Positions 35,806 through 46,599 of a stretch of DNA of 64,000 bases are shown here, piece after piece. Made by a program: the position numbers and the translations under genes. This DNA comes from Pseudomonas frederiksbergensis (GTDB lineage: Bacteria > Pseudomonadota > Gammaproteobacteria > Pseudomonadales > Pseudomonadaceae): NCBI RefSeq assembly GCF_035751725.1, contig NZ_CP142104.1, forward strand, positions 4,774,001 through 4,838,000, read 5' to 3'. The number at the start of each line of letters is the position of its first letter. Within the stretch, counting starts at the first letter, position 1. The notes under the pieces were generated by a model. The model was not told where the DNA came from, did no database searches, and was given only the letters and a program-made list of their open reading frames with translations.

Positions 35806-37119
35806 CTACCCCTTCAACCGCAGGACAAAGGGCTGCGAACGAAGATCCGCGTCAAATTGATTACCAACCACAACAATGGCATTGTCTGGCTGCACCGCTA
35901 ATGCCAAGTCTTCAACTGTCCGCCCGAGCCTCATTTGCGTCCAGCCGTTATGGTTACCGAAGCCGGTATCCAGACTTCCGTCCGGTAAGTAGCGCCCGAC
36001 AGCACATTCCCGGTGATCTTCGTCGTCCTGATATAGGACCGGGCCGCAAGTCACGATACGCCCGTCCGACTGGATCATGCAATCTGCCCAATACGACGCG
36101 GGAACAATAGGTGTCAGGACGGGCTCACCATCATTGAAATCCGGATCGCTCGCGCCATCATTATCAATGCTTGTCATCATTGCGTAGCCCACCGCCGCAT
36201 CAGGGTGCAAACCAAAGCCGACACCGAGAGGTTTCAGACTGGCTTGCAGCGCGACGGCTTCGTAAGACCCATAGCCACCGTAGCCGCCTTCCGTATCATA
36301 GACAAAGCCATCCGAGCCGAAGCTTGAATCGACGCGACCATCCAAGTGCATGCGAACCCACAACTTGTAATGGTGCGATTCCAAGCCAATGATTCGCCCC
36401 GCCACATAGAGGTACCCCTGAGGTGTTACCAAAATGACGGGCGCGTCCAGATAATGCTCGGGATGCTCGATAACCGCAGTCCCTTTATGGCCGAAGTCCT
36501 GCGCCAGGTGGCCGCTATCGTCCAGGCACACGAGTAGTATTACAGCTCTGCCATTACTTGGCCTGAGAGCGGCCCCAGCAATGTAGTAGCGCCCGTCGCG
36601 CACGAATAACGAGGCTCGTTGGTAGGCGATTTTGGGGGTGTCGGCCATGCGTGGGAAATTCTTGACCAGCGTTACATCATCGTAGCCGTGGATCGGAACC
36701 GAAATTCCGTTCATGCCAAATGAACGGTCCAGCGTGCCGTCTGGATGGTAGCGGGCCAGCCCGAAATACATTTGAGATCTATTGACTAGCGTCCGGCCAA
36801 GGATCAGGATCTTGCCGTCCGGCAGTACAGAAATCCGGTCCGAATTACTGGTCGATTCCGTGTCGGGCGTGAACAGCCAATGGACAGGCACTCCACCATT
36901 GAAACTTTGATCGGCCGTACCATCGGTGTTCAGCGCCCAAATCAGATATTCGCTGTCACTACCCAGCGTTGTGTTGCCCGCCACGTAGATCTTGCCCGTG
37001 GGGCTGAGGGCCACATCCATAGCGGCCTGCCCCAAAAGCGGGAGTATCGCGCCTCCATTGAAGCCAGGATCAAGCTCGCCAGCGTTGGGTGATGCAGGTT
37101 CATTTATAGACATAGACAT
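35806..37119 (-). CDS. Delta-60 repeat (beta-propeller-like) protein
   Basis: 437 aa. ATG 37119 has AAAGGAG eight bases upstream, so the GTG three codons earlier is rejected. The protein is built of repeats of about 50-60 residues with the delta-60 signature (LARYHPDGTLDRSFG, VGRYLPDGSLDTGFG, MHLDGRVDSSFGSDG, ALNTDGTADQSFNGG) alternating with strands such as DGKILILG and PQGYLYVAGR. This suggests a beta-propeller. There is no signal peptide, so it is cytoplasmic or exported another way. It begins AGELDPGFNGG, as other Pseudomonas members do. Function is unknown. It converges on the RHS gene and ends 373 bp from it. Confidence 0.8.
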   Translation of the reverse strand: MSMSINEPASPNAGELDPGFNGGAILPLLGQAAMDVALSPTGKIYVAGNTTLGSDSEYLIWALNTDGTADQSFNGGVPVHWLFTPDTESTSNSDRISVLPDGKILILGRTLVNRSQMYFGLARYHPDGTLDRSFGMNGISVPIHGYDDVTLVKNFPRMADTPKIAYQRASLFVRDGRYYIAGAALRPSNGRAVILLVCLDDSGHLAQDFGHKGTAVIEHPEHYLDAPVILVTPQGYLYVAGRIIGLESHHYKLWVRMHLDGRVDSSFGSDGFVYDTEGGYGGYGSYEAVALQASLKPLGVGFGLHPDAAVGYAMMTSIDNDGASDPDFNDGEPVLTPIVPASYWADCMIQSDGRIVTCGPVLYQDDEDHRECAVGRYLPDGSLDTGFGNHNGWTQMRLGRTVEDLALAVQPDNAIVVVGNQFDADLRSQPFVLRLKG

Positions 37120-37829
37120 GTCGGTCACTCCTTTGGAAGGTTTGTTACCTGACCGACATTCACGCTTATTGTTGATCCAGCGACTTCAGAAGTGCCCCAC
37201 AGAATGGATGGGCTAGGGTCCGGTTACGTTCGACTTGCATCGCCTCATAATAGCCATCCAAGTCATCGAGAGAGGATTATATATCGAGCCCCTCTTCCGA
37301 ACGTCTAGCACCGCGACTCAAAAAAGTAAAGCCATCCTATCTCACACTATGCTCTTACCCATCACCTAGGTGCCGTAGGCCATGCGAGCACCCACCAGCA
37401 ACTTTTTGGTCATTTCACCGAAGGTCTTGGCGGCGGATTAGGCGGCGCTATTCGCGTTGTTTTTCAAGAGAGGGGGACTTGTCAGGGCGACGGCCTTCTT
37501 GGCGTCGCTCAGCTTTTCGCTGGCGAGTGCCAGCGAAATATCTGCGGGTCGTAGCGGCCAAAAGTCAGCGCCTCTCGGCGCCCGTTGAGACCGTAATCGT
37601 AGCGGAGTGCTGGGAAAGCCGCATAAATCAAGCTTTCCCGAGGAAACACTTACCGTCAAAGACCGGTTTGGTCTGGATAATAAACGAGAGGGCCTTAATC
37701 CGGCCTCCGGTTCCTACCGCCAACCTATCTGCTGGCCCGCGATAGCTATCGATAGTTTATCGCGACGTATCTTTTTTAATTAATACGCCTGCTTCGATAG
37801 CCTGCGATAGTCCCCGGGAGGACCCGATT
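37120..37829. other. 710-bp region without an intact gene, rich in short inverted repeats
   Basis: No convincing gene. On the minus strand 37438-37659 is open but ends in two in-frame stops before a further stretch, AAKTFGEMTKKLLVGARMAY (about 37430-37375), in the same frame; this may be a decayed gene I do not recognise. Inverted repeats: GGGAAAGC/GCTTTCCC (37612-37639) and CGCGATA/TATCGCG (37738-37764). CGATAG occurs repeatedly in 37740-37810. AT-rich DNA at 37750-37800 lies just outside the guaA stop. Confidence 0.5.
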
Positions 37830-39407
37830 TCACTCCCACTCAATCGTCGCCGGCGGCTTGCTCGACACGTCATACGTCACGCGCGAGATACCTTCGATTT
37901 CATTGATGATCCGCCCGGAAACGGTTTCCAGCAGCTCGTACGGCAGGTGTGCCCAGCGAGCGGTCATGAAGTCGATGGTTTCCACGGCGCGCAGTGCGAC
38001 GACCCAGGCGTAGCGACGGCCGTCGCCGACCACGCCCACCGATTTCACTGGCTGGAACACCACGAACGCCTGGCTGACCTTGTGGTACCAGTCGGCCTTG
38101 CGCAGTTCTTCGATGAAGATGTGGTCGGCGCGACGCAGCAGGTCGGCGTATTCCTTTTTCACTTCACCGAGGATCCGCACGCCCAGGCCCGGGCCCGGGA
38201 ATGGGTGGCGGTAGACCATGTCGTACGGCAGGCCCAGTTCCAGGCCGAGGCGACGCACTTCGTCCTTGAACAATTCGCGCAGCGGCTCGACCAGCTTGAG
38301 GTTCATCTCTTCCGGCAGGCCACCTACGTTGTGGTGGGACTTGATCACGTGGGCCTTGCCGCTCTTGGCGCCGGCCGACTCGATCACGTCGGGGTAGATG
38401 GTGCCTTGGGCCAGGTACTTGATGTTGTCCAGCTTGCAGGATTCGGCATCGAACACGTCGATGAAGGTACGGCCGATGATCTTGCGCTTCTTCTCCGGGT
38501 CGGACTCGCCGGCCAGGTTGTTCAAGAATTGCTCTTCGGCATTGGCGCGGATCACCTTGACGCCCATGTTCTCGGCGAACATGGCCATCACTTGCTCGCC
38601 TTCGTGCAGGCGCAGCAGGCCGTTGTCGACGAATACGCAAGTCAGCTGGTCGCCGATGGCCTTGTGCAGCAATGCGGCAACCACCGAGGAGTCAACGCCG
38701 CCGGACAGGCCCAGCAGCACATTGTCGGTGCCGACCTGGGCACGCACCTGGGCAATGGCGTCTTCAGCGATCTTCGACGGCGTCCAGAGGGCTTCGCACC
38801 CGCAGATGTCGAGGATGAAGCGCGACAGGATACGGCCGCCCTGCTTGGTGTGGGTCACTTCCGGGTGGAACTGCACGCCGTAGTAGCGACGGTCGTCGTT
38901 GAACATGCCGGCAATCGGGCAGCTCGGGGTGCTGGCCAGGATGTGGAAGTCTTCCGGCATCTTGGTGACCTTGTCACCGTGGCTCATCCACACGTCGAGG
39001 CCGAACAGGCCGTCGGCGTCGATATGATCCTCGATGCCGTCCAACAGGCGGCTCTTGCCGACCACGTCGACGCGGGCGTAACCGAACTCGCGCAAGTCCG
39101 AACCTTCGACCTTGCCGCCCAGCTGTTCCGCCATGGTTTGCATGCCGTAGCAGATACCGAAGACCGGCACGTCCAGGTCGAACACGGCTTGGGGGCAGCG
39201 CGGGCTGTCGGCTTCGTGCACGGACTCCGGGCCGCCGGCGAGGATGACGCCTTTAGGCGCGAATTCGCGAATCGCTTCATCATCCATGTCGAACGGATGC
39301 AATTCGCAGTACACGCCGATTTCACGCACGCGGCGGGCGATCAGCTGGGTGTACTGGGAACCGAAGTCGAGGATCAGGATGCGGTGAGCGTGAATGTCGA
39401 GGGCCAT
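37830..39407 (-). CDS. guaA: GMP synthase (glutamine-hydrolysing)
   Basis: 525 aa, converts XMP to GMP. N-terminal class I glutamine amidotransferase with the nucleophile in VFGICYGMQ and the His/Glu in [10 protein letters not shown]. The ATP pyrophosphatase domain has [12 protein letters not shown], and the C-terminal dimerisation domain ends KPPATIEWE, the normal end. Downstream of guaB with a hairpin in the spacer, a standard guaBA pair. Its 3' end borders the accessory region. Confidence 0.98.
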   Translation of the reverse strand: MALDIHAHRILILDFGSQYTQLIARRVREIGVYCELHPFDMDDEAIREFAPKGVILAGGPESVHEADSPRCPQAVFDLDVPVFGICYGMQTMAEQLGGKVEGSDLREFGYARVDVVGKSRLLDGIEDHIDADGLFGLDVWMSHGDKVTKMPEDFHILASTPSCPIAGMFNDDRRYYGVQFHPEVTHTKQGGRILSRFILDICGCEALWTPSKIAEDAIAQVRAQVGTDNVLLGLSGGVDSSVVAALLHKAIGDQLTCVFVDNGLLRLHEGEQVMAMFAENMGVKVIRANAEEQFLNNLAGESDPEKKRKIIGRTFIDVFDAESCKLDNIKYLAQGTIYPDVIESAGAKSGKAHVIKSHHNVGGLPEEMNLKLVEPLRELFKDEVRRLGLELGLPYDMVYRHPFPGPGLGVRILGEVKKEYADLLRRADHIFIEELRKADWYHKVSQAFVVFQPVKSVGVVGDGRRYAWVVALRAVETIDFMTARWAHLPYELLETVSGRIINEIEGISRVTYDVSSKPPATIEWE

Positions 39408-39440
39408 GACTCATTCTCATGTAGTGAATCAGAAACAACT

Positions 39441-39462
39441 CGGGGCTGAATGAACAGCCCCG
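39441..39462 (-). other. Hairpin between guaB and guaA
   Basis: Perfect 8-bp stem CGGGGCTG / CAGCCCCG with a 6-base loop in the 79-bp guaB-guaA spacer. There is no T-run after it on the minus strand (GAGTTGTTTC follows), so it may tune guaA expression or protect mRNA instead of stopping transcription. Confidence 0.5.
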
Positions 39463-39486
39463 GTGATTAACGTTTTGCTGAAGGCC

Positions 39487-41034
<1,548 letters not shown>

Positions 41035-41097
41035 CTATTATTGGCGGGGTGATTGGTGGGGTGAAACCACCGCACGCCCATCCTGTGATGCATCTAT

Positions 41098-41646
41098 CTA
41101 CAACTCCACCTTCACCCAACTCACCGGCTGATCGAGCCAATCGGCGAATTCATCGACAAAGGCCTGCTTGAACCCCGCCTCCAGCCAATTATTGAAAATG
41201 AAACCCAGATTGGAGAACGCACAGGGTTGCAGGAATAGAAACCCATTGATGTCGTCTTCATGCCCGCATTCAGGACAGGTGAAGTTATCAGTGCGCCCAG
41301 GCATCCAATCTTCCAGGCTTTCAAACAGCGCTTCGCCGACTTCCTTGCGGCACTCGGCGCAACCGGCCTCTTCCAGGAACCCCTTGGCCGGCGTATAGAT
41401 GCAACGCTTGGTGATGATTTCCAGGCCGTTGATCGATTCGCCGAACGGCAGCGCGTCGGGATGCAGGACCACGTCGCGGGCACCGGGAGCGATAGCGTGG
41501 GCCATGCGATTGCCGGTGCGGCCGCAGGTGGTCAGTTGCTCTTCGACGATATTCTTGCGCACCAGCCAGCGCACGATCGCCCGAGCCCGAGGCTCGTGGA
41601 CCGGCAAGGTGGAAATTTTCGGGACGATAATACTTTGCGAATTCAT
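41098..41646 (-). CDS. Conserved protein with two CxxC zinc-ribbon motifs
   Basis: 182 aa, function unknown to me. Two cysteine pairs (CAECRKE near residue 98, and FTCPECGHED near residue 123) look like a zinc ribbon. A C-terminal region follows (FNNWLEAGF, then DEFADWLDQPVSWVKVEL). No membrane segment or signal peptide. Single gene between guaB and the TauE/SafE remnant. Relatives in Pseudomonas have sometimes been labelled sugar ABC transporter ATPase; nothing here (no Walker motifs) supports that. Confidence 0.7.
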   Translation of the reverse strand: MNSQSIIVPKISTLPVHEPRARAIVRWLVRKNIVEEQLTTCGRTGNRMAHAIAPGARDVVLHPDALPFGESINGLEIITKRCIYTPAKGFLEEAGCAECRKEVGEALFESLEDWMPGRTDNFTCPECGHEDDINGFLFLQPCAFSNLGFIFNNWLEAGFKQAFVDEFADWLDQPVSWVKVEL

Positions 41647-41715
41647 GGCGAGGCCTGGAGGTTTCCCTGGCGGATCTACTAAAGGGCCGGCAGCTTAATC
41701 CCTGGCTGGGCCAGG

Positions 41716-41970
41716 TCAAGCATTCAGGTAGCGGCCGATCAACGCCAGGCCACTGGCGAGCACCAGCCAGGTGACCAGGCGCACGAATGCCTCGCGCGAC
41801 ATCTTCATGGTCAGGCGACGCCCTACCCACAACTCCAGCGCCATGGCCGGCAACAAACACAGCGCCAATACCAACAAGGGTAGCTCGGCATACACGCCCG
41901 CGATAACGAACAGACTCAAGCGCACCACGGTACTGCAGCTGATCAGCGCACTCTGGGTCGCCCGCGCCGC
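41716..41970 (-). pseudogene. C-terminal remnant of a TauE/SafE-family permease
   Basis: The frame has 84 sense codons after an upstream TAG at 41973-41971. It encodes ATQSALISCSTVVRLSLFV, then IAGVYAELPLLVLALCLLP, VGRRLTMKMSREAFVRLV and GLALIGRYL: the last two to three helices of a sulfite-exporter TauE/SafE (TSUP) protein of normally about 250 aa. Nothing upstream in any minus-strand frame continues the family, so about two thirds of the gene are deleted. The nearby xseA promoter region may have been created by this deletion. Confidence 0.75.
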
Positions 41971-42156
41971 CTACAGATCCATCCGGCACTTCCTTGATAT
42001 GGAGAGCGGGGACTTTAGCCAGATGTGTCATGGCATATCCAGCATTTGCGGTGACTGGCCCATCGCCTTCGTGGGTCTGGTCGCGAAACAAGCGACTCGG
42101 TCTAATTGCCTTGCACACATGGCGATTCAGACGCGAATCCCCTTATCATGCCGCCC

Positions 42157-43536
42157 ATGATTAAAGATCCCTTTGCCCGACTGGGCCTGGACCGCGAGGT
42201 CCTGACTGTCAGCCAGCTCAACGGCCGTGCGCGGGTGTTGCTGGAGGACGTGTTCAGCAACATCTGGGTCGAGGGCGAGATATCCAACCTCGCCCGCCCC
42301 GCCTCCGGCCACGTGTACTTCACCCTCAAGGACAGCGGCGCCCAGGTGCGTTGCGCACTGTTCCGGCAGAACGCCGCGCGGGTGCGCCAGGCCTTGAAGG
42401 ACGGATTGGCGGTGAAGGTGCGTGGCAAGGTCTCGCTGTTCGAAGGCCGTGGCGATTATCAACTGATCCTCGACACCGTCGAGCCGGCCGGCGATGGCGC
42501 CCTGCGCCTGGCTTTCGATGCCCTGAAGGAAAAACTCAGCGCCGAGGGCCTGTTCAGCGCCGAGCGCAAGGTGCCATTGCCGGCCCATCCGCAACGCATC
42601 GGCATCATCAGTTCGCCCACCGGCGCGGTGATCCGCGACATCATCAGTGTGTTCCGCCGCCGCGCGCCGCAGATTTCCCTGACGTTGATTCCCACCGCCG
42701 TGCAAGGCCGCGAAGCCACCGGGCAAATCGTCCGCGCGCTGAAACTGGCCGATGCCCGTGGCTTTGACGCGCTGATCCTGGCCCGGGGCGGCGGTTCGCT
42801 GGAAGACTTGTGGTGCTTCAACGAAGAAGCCGTGGCCCGGGCCGTGGACGCCTGCGTCACGCCGATCGTCAGCGCCGTCGGCCATGAGACCGACGTGTCC
42901 ATCAGCGATTTCGTTGCCGACGTGCGCGCCCCTACACCTTCCGCCGCCGCTGAACTGCTGGCGCCGGATGCTGGCGACCTGGTGCGCCGGGTGGAAAGCC
43001 TGCACCGGCGATTGGTGATGCGCATGCGCGACCGCCTGATGCGCGATCAACTGCGCCTCGAAGGCCTCACCCGGCGCCTGCGCCATCCCGGCGAACGCCT
43101 GCGCCAACAGGCGCAACGCCTCGATGACCTGGACATGCGCATGCGCCGGGCCTTCGAACGCAGCCTCAATACCCGCCGCGAACGGCTGATCCGCCTGGAA
43201 ACGCGCCTGGCTGGACAACATCCGGGCCGACAGTTGGCCATGTTGCGTCATCGCCTCGACAGCCTCGCCGAACGCCTGCCCCGAGCCATGCGCGAAGGCC
43301 TTAAAACGCGACGCGTACAGCTACAAAACCAGATGCAGACGCTGCACATCGTCAGCCCCCTGGCGACCCTCGGTCGTGGCTACAGCATCCTGCTCGACGA
43401 ACGCGGCCATGCGATCCGCAACGCCGGACAAACCCGGACTGGCCAGCGCCTGACCGCCAAGCTCGGCGAAGGCGAACTGCTGGTGCGGGTCGAAGACAAT
43501 CACCTGACGCCAGTCACCCTTTCTTTACTGGACTGA
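42157..43536 (+). CDS. xseA: Exodeoxyribonuclease VII large subunit
   Basis: 459 aa. Degrades single-stranded DNA with XseB. N-terminal OB fold (LTVSQLN-RARVLLEDVF, VEGEISNLARPASGHVYFTLKD in pieces) and the catalytic region (GIISSPTGAVIRDII, RGGGSLEDLWCFNEE, SAVGHETDVSISDFVAD). A long coiled-coil region and the C-terminal LATLGRGYSIL motif follow. The start at 42157 (MIKDPFARLGLDRE) fits relatives; ATG 42148 is possible. The upstream spacer follows a gene deletion. Confidence 0.97.
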   Translation: MIKDPFARLGLDREVLTVSQLNGRARVLLEDVFSNIWVEGEISNLARPASGHVYFTLKDSGAQVRCALFRQNAARVRQALKDGLAVKVRGKVSLFEGRGDYQLILDTVEPAGDGALRLAFDALKEKLSAEGLFSAERKVPLPAHPQRIGIISSPTGAVIRDIISVFRRRAPQISLTLIPTAVQGREATGQIVRALKLADARGFDALILARGGGSLEDLWCFNEEAVARAVDACVTPIVSAVGHETDVSISDFVADVRAPTPSAAAELLAPDAGDLVRRVESLHRRLVMRMRDRLMRDQLRLEGLTRRLRHPGERLRQQAQRLDDLDMRMRRAFERSLNTRRERLIRLETRLAGQHPGRQLAMLRHRLDSLAERLPRAMREGLKTRRVQLQNQMQTLHIVSPLATLGRGYSILLDERGHAIRNAGQTRTGQRLTAKLGEGELLVRVEDNHLTPVTLSLLD

Positions 43537-43539
43537 TTC

Positions 43540-44361
43540 ATGCCGCGATTCCTCGCCCCCCTGCTGTTGCTGTGCCTGACTTTCAACGCCCATGCCGACA
43601 GTTACATCACCCGCCTGTTGAACAAACCCGTGCCCGGCGGCGTGGCCGTGGTGGACCTGGGCAGCGCGGCCCAGGCACCCAAAGCCACCTATCAGGGCAA
43701 ACCGGTATTAGTGGTCAAGGAACAGCAGAATTGGCTGGCGATTGTCGGCATTCCGCTGACGGTCCAGCCCGGCACGCAGCAGATCAGCAGCGGCGGCGGC
43801 ACCCAACCCTTCGTGGTTGGCTACAAGAAGTATCCCGAGCAGCACATCACGCTGAAGAACAAGCGCCAGGTCAACCCGAACCCGGCGGACCTCAAGCGCA
43901 TCGACGCCGAGCTGGCGGTGCAATTGAAGGCCTACCGCAGCTTCAGCCCGAACATCCCCAGCAACCTGTTGCTGGATAAGCCGGTCAACGGCCCGCTGTC
44001 GAGCAAGTTCGGTGTGCGCCGTTTCTTTAACGGCGAAGAGCGCAACCCCCACGCTGGCCTGGACTTCGCCGTGCCCGCCGGCACGCCGATCAAGACTCCG
44101 GCCGCCGGCAAGGTGATCCTCACCGGCAATTACTTCTTCAATGGCAACACCGTGTTCGTCGACCATGGCCAGGGCTTCATCAGCATGTTCTGCCACATGT
44201 CGAAGATCGATGTGAAGGTCGGCCAGCAACTGGCCCGGGGCACCGTGGTCGGCAAGGTCGGCGCCACGGGCCGTGCGACTGGGCCACACATGCACTGGAA
44301 CATCAGCCTGAACGATGCGCGGGTGGATCCGGCGATTTTTATCGGGGCTTTCCAACCTTGA
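43540..44361 (+). CDS. M23 family peptidoglycan endopeptidase
   Basis: 273 aa, periplasmic by a Sec signal peptide (cut probably after AHA near residue 19). An N-terminal beta domain (residues 20-110) precedes the LytM/M23 metallopeptidase domain. Zinc ligands: HAGLDF (H-x-x-x-D) near residue 170 and HMHW near residue 250; MFCHMS gives a further histidine. The catalytic site is complete, so it is likely an active cross-link hydrolase rather than an EnvC/NlpD-type activator. It starts four bases after the xseA stop, so it is probably co-transcribed with xseA. Confidence 0.9.
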   Translation: MPRFLAPLLLLCLTFNAHADSYITRLLNKPVPGGVAVVDLGSAAQAPKATYQGKPVLVVKEQQNWLAIVGIPLTVQPGTQQISSGGGTQPFVVGYKKYPEQHITLKNKRQVNPNPADLKRIDAELAVQLKAYRSFSPNIPSNLLLDKPVNGPLSSKFGVRRFFNGEERNPHAGLDFAVPAGTPIKTPAAGKVILTGNYFFNGNTVFVDHGQGFISMFCHMSKIDVKVGQQLARGTVVGKVGATGRATGPHMHWNISLNDARVDPAIFIGAFQP

Positions 44362-44546
44362 GTAGTTTGCGGTGAGGCTACTGGCCTCTTCGCCACGGAT
44401 TGCCGAGTGAAAAGCATCGACGCAATAAAACGACAAATACCTCATCGTCACGCGATTAAATCTCGTCAGACCGCCTAAAAGCAGAACTTCTCTCAATTTT
44501 TTTCGACTGCTTGCAACCCCCCGTCCACGCGGTTAGGGTTGAAAGC

Positions 44547-44624
44547 ATGAAAACCTCTCATACCCTCATCCAGCTTCGCCAGCACCGCAGCCTGTGCCTC
44601 GTCAGCGCACGACTGCCGGGCTGA
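44547..44624 (+). CDS. Putative leuA leader peptide
   Basis: A 25-codon frame (MKTSHTLIQLRQHR, then SLCLVSARLPG) with ribosome-site-like AGGG eight bases before ATG. It lies 90 bp before leuA. Five of its 25 residues are leucine, spread instead of clustered. GC-rich complementary stretches lie between its stop and leuA (GGCCG / CGGCC around 44680-44690). Attenuation of leuA by leucine or tRNA-Leu supply is possible; this is inference. Confidence 0.5.
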   Translation: MKTSHTLIQLRQHRSLCLVSARLPG

Positions 44625-44714
44625 ATTGCGGCACCTCGTCCCGGCTAATCAGCCCCCCCATTAGAACCACCGGCAGGCCGCCTCTTTCCGGCCACGACAA
44701 TAAGGATTCCGCCC

Positions 44715-46394
44715 ATGAGCATGCTCAAAGACCCGTCTTCGAAATACCGCGCCTTCCCGACCATCAACCTGCCGGATCGCACCTGGCCATCGAAGACCAT
44801 CACCGCCGCGCCGATCTGGTGCAGTTCCGACCTGCGTGATGGCAACCAGTCGCTGATCGAGCCGATGGACGCCGCCAAGAAGCTGCGCTTCTGGAAAACC
44901 CTGGTCGCGGTGGGCGTGAAGGAAATCGAAGCGTCGTTCCCGGCTGCCTCGCAGACCGACTTCGACTTCGTGCGCACCCTCATCGAGGAAGGCCACATCC
45001 CGGACGACACCACCATCCAGGTGCTGACCCAGGCCCGTGAAGACCTGATCGCCCGCACGTTCGAATCCCTGCGTGGCGCCAAGAAAGCCATCGTCCACCT
45101 CTATAACGCCACCTGCCCGTCGTTCCGCCGCATCGTGTTCAACCAGGACAAGGAAGGCGTGAAGGAGATCGCGGTGAACGCAGCCAAGCTGTTCGTCAAA
45201 TACGCCGCGCAACAGCCGGAAACCCAGTGGCAGTTCGAGTATTCGCCAGAGACGTTCAGCGCCACCGAGCTGGAATTCGCCAAGGAAGTCTGCGACGCGG
45301 TGATCGAAGTGTGGAACCCGACCCCGGAGCGCAAGGTGATCCTCAACCTGCCAGCCACCGTGGAAGTCGCCACCCCGAACATCTACGCCGACCAGATCGA
45401 GTGGTTCCATCGCAACATCAGCCGTCGTGACAGCGTGCTCATCAGCCTGCACACCCACAACGACCGTGGCACCGGCGTGGCCGCCACCGAGCTGGGCCTG
45501 ATGGCCGGCGCCGACCGTGTCGAAGGCTGCCTGTTCGGCAACGGCGAACGCACCGGCAACGTCGACCTGGTGACCGTGGCGCTGAACCTCTACACACAGG
45601 GCATCGACCCCGAGTTGGACTTCTCCGACATCGATGGCGTGCGCAAAGTGGTCGAAGAATGCAACCAGATCCCGGTGCACCCACGTCATCCGTACGTCGG
45701 CGACCTGGTTCACACCGCATTCTCGGGCTCGCACCAGGATGCGATCCGCAAGGGCTTCGCCCAGCAGAAACCGGACACCCTGTGGGAAGTGCCGTACCTG
45801 CCGATCGACCCGGCCGACATCGGCCGCAGCTATGAGGCGGTGATTCGGGTCAACAGCCAGTCGGGCAAGGGCGGTATCGCCTACCTGCTGGAACAGGAAT
45901 ACGGCATCAGCCTGCCGCGTCGCATGCAGATCGAGTTCAGCCAGGTGGTGCAGCGCGAAACCGATCGCCTGGGCCTGGAGATGACCGCCCAGCAGATCCA
46001 TGCCCTGCTGCAGCGTGAATACCTGCAAGCCAACACCCCGTACGCGCTGGTCAGCCATCGCCTGCAGGAAGAAAACGGCAACAGCGCCGTGGAAGTGGAA
46101 GTGGCGAGCAAGGGCCAGGGCGAGACCAACCTGCACTGGCGCGGCAAAGGCAACGGCGCGCTGGAAGCGCTGGTGGCCGGCCTGCCGATTCCGGTGGAAA
46201 TCATGGACTACAACGAACATGCGATCGGCGCCGGCACCAATGCCAAGGCGGCGGCGTACATCGAACTGCGGGTCAACGGCGAGCGTGCGGTGCATGGCGT
46301 GGGTATCGATGAGAACATCACCACCGCGAGCTTCAAGGCACTGTTCAGTGCGCTGAACCGCTCGCTGAGCCAGCCGGAAGCCAAGGCGGCTTGA
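44715..46394 (+). CDS. leuA: 2-isopropylmalate synthase
   Basis: 559 aa, first step of leucine synthesis (acetyl-CoA + 2-ketoisovalerate), long LeuA type. The TIM-barrel start motif is [13 protein letters not shown], the metal-binding motif is [16 protein letters not shown], and [16 protein letters not shown] follows. The C-terminal regulatory domain (LeuA dimerisation, leucine feedback) covers about residues 420-559. The ATG at 44715 has AAGGA about ten bases upstream. Single gene followed by a strong terminator. Confidence 0.97.
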   Translation: MSMLKDPSSKYRAFPTINLPDRTWPSKTITAAPIWCSSDLRDGNQSLIEPMDAAKKLRFWKTLVAVGVKEIEASFPAASQTDFDFVRTLIEEGHIPDDTTIQVLTQAREDLIARTFESLRGAKKAIVHLYNATCPSFRRIVFNQDKEGVKEIAVNAAKLFVKYAAQQPETQWQFEYSPETFSATELEFAKEVCDAVIEVWNPTPERKVILNLPATVEVATPNIYADQIEWFHRNISRRDSVLISLHTHNDRGTGVAATELGLMAGADRVEGCLFGNGERTGNVDLVTVALNLYTQGIDPELDFSDIDGVRKVVEECNQIPVHPRHPYVGDLVHTAFSGSHQDAIRKGFAQQKPDTLWEVPYLPIDPADIGRSYEAVIRVNSQSGKGGIAYLLEQEYGISLPRRMQIEFSQVVQRETDRLGLEMTAQQIHALLQREYLQANTPYALVSHRLQEENGNSAVEVEVASKGQGETNLHWRGKGNGALEALVAGLPIPVEIMDYNEHAIGAGTNAKAAAYIELRVNGERAVHGVGIDENITTASFKALFSALNRSLSQPEAKAA

Positions 46395-46410
46395 TCCATC
46401 GATGAAATGC

Positions 46411-46446
46411 AAAAAGGCCCTGGGGTGTGAACCTCAGGGCCTTTTT
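46411..46446 (+). terminator. Terminator of leuA
   Basis: 12-bp perfect stem AAAAAGGCCCTG / CAGGGCCTTTTT with a 12-base loop and T-run, 17 bp after the leuA stop. Confidence 0.92.
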
Positions 46447-46476
46447 GTTTGGCTTGGATTTTGGGTTGGCTGTTCC

Positions 46477-46580
46477 GGCCCCTTCGCGAGCAAGCCGCTC
46501 CCACAATGGATCTGCGGTGGACACAAATTCTGTGCCTGACAGAAATCTCCTGTGGGAGCGGGCTTGCTCGCGAAGGGGCC
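46477..46580. repeat. Inverted pair of REP elements (REPIN-like)
   Basis: Two copies of a REP sequence facing each other: GGCCCCTTCGCGAGCAAGCC and on at 46477-46505, and its inverse TGTGGGAGCGGGCTTGCTCG and on at 46551-46580, with 45 bases between. Between leuA and the FlxA-like gene. Confidence 0.88.
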
Positions 46581-46599
46581 CTAACAGACTGCCGGGATG

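Noticed and set aside
37438..37659. Intact small minus-strand gene
   Set aside because: No ribosome site or recognisable family, and the same frame continues past stops with equally gene-like sequence; described only as a possible remnant.
28225..37860. Direct repeats of the guaA 3' end marking an integrated element
   Set aside because: I compared the last bases of guaA with the far border near 28.2-28.3 kb and found no copy; no integrase gene is present.
41098..41646. Sugar ABC transporter ATPase label for the zinc-ribbon protein
   Set aside because: No Walker A, Walker B or signature motif; only CxxC pairs are visible.
44661..46412. Minus-strand open frame of about 583 codons
   Set aside because: Exact antisense of leuA; no recognisable motif.
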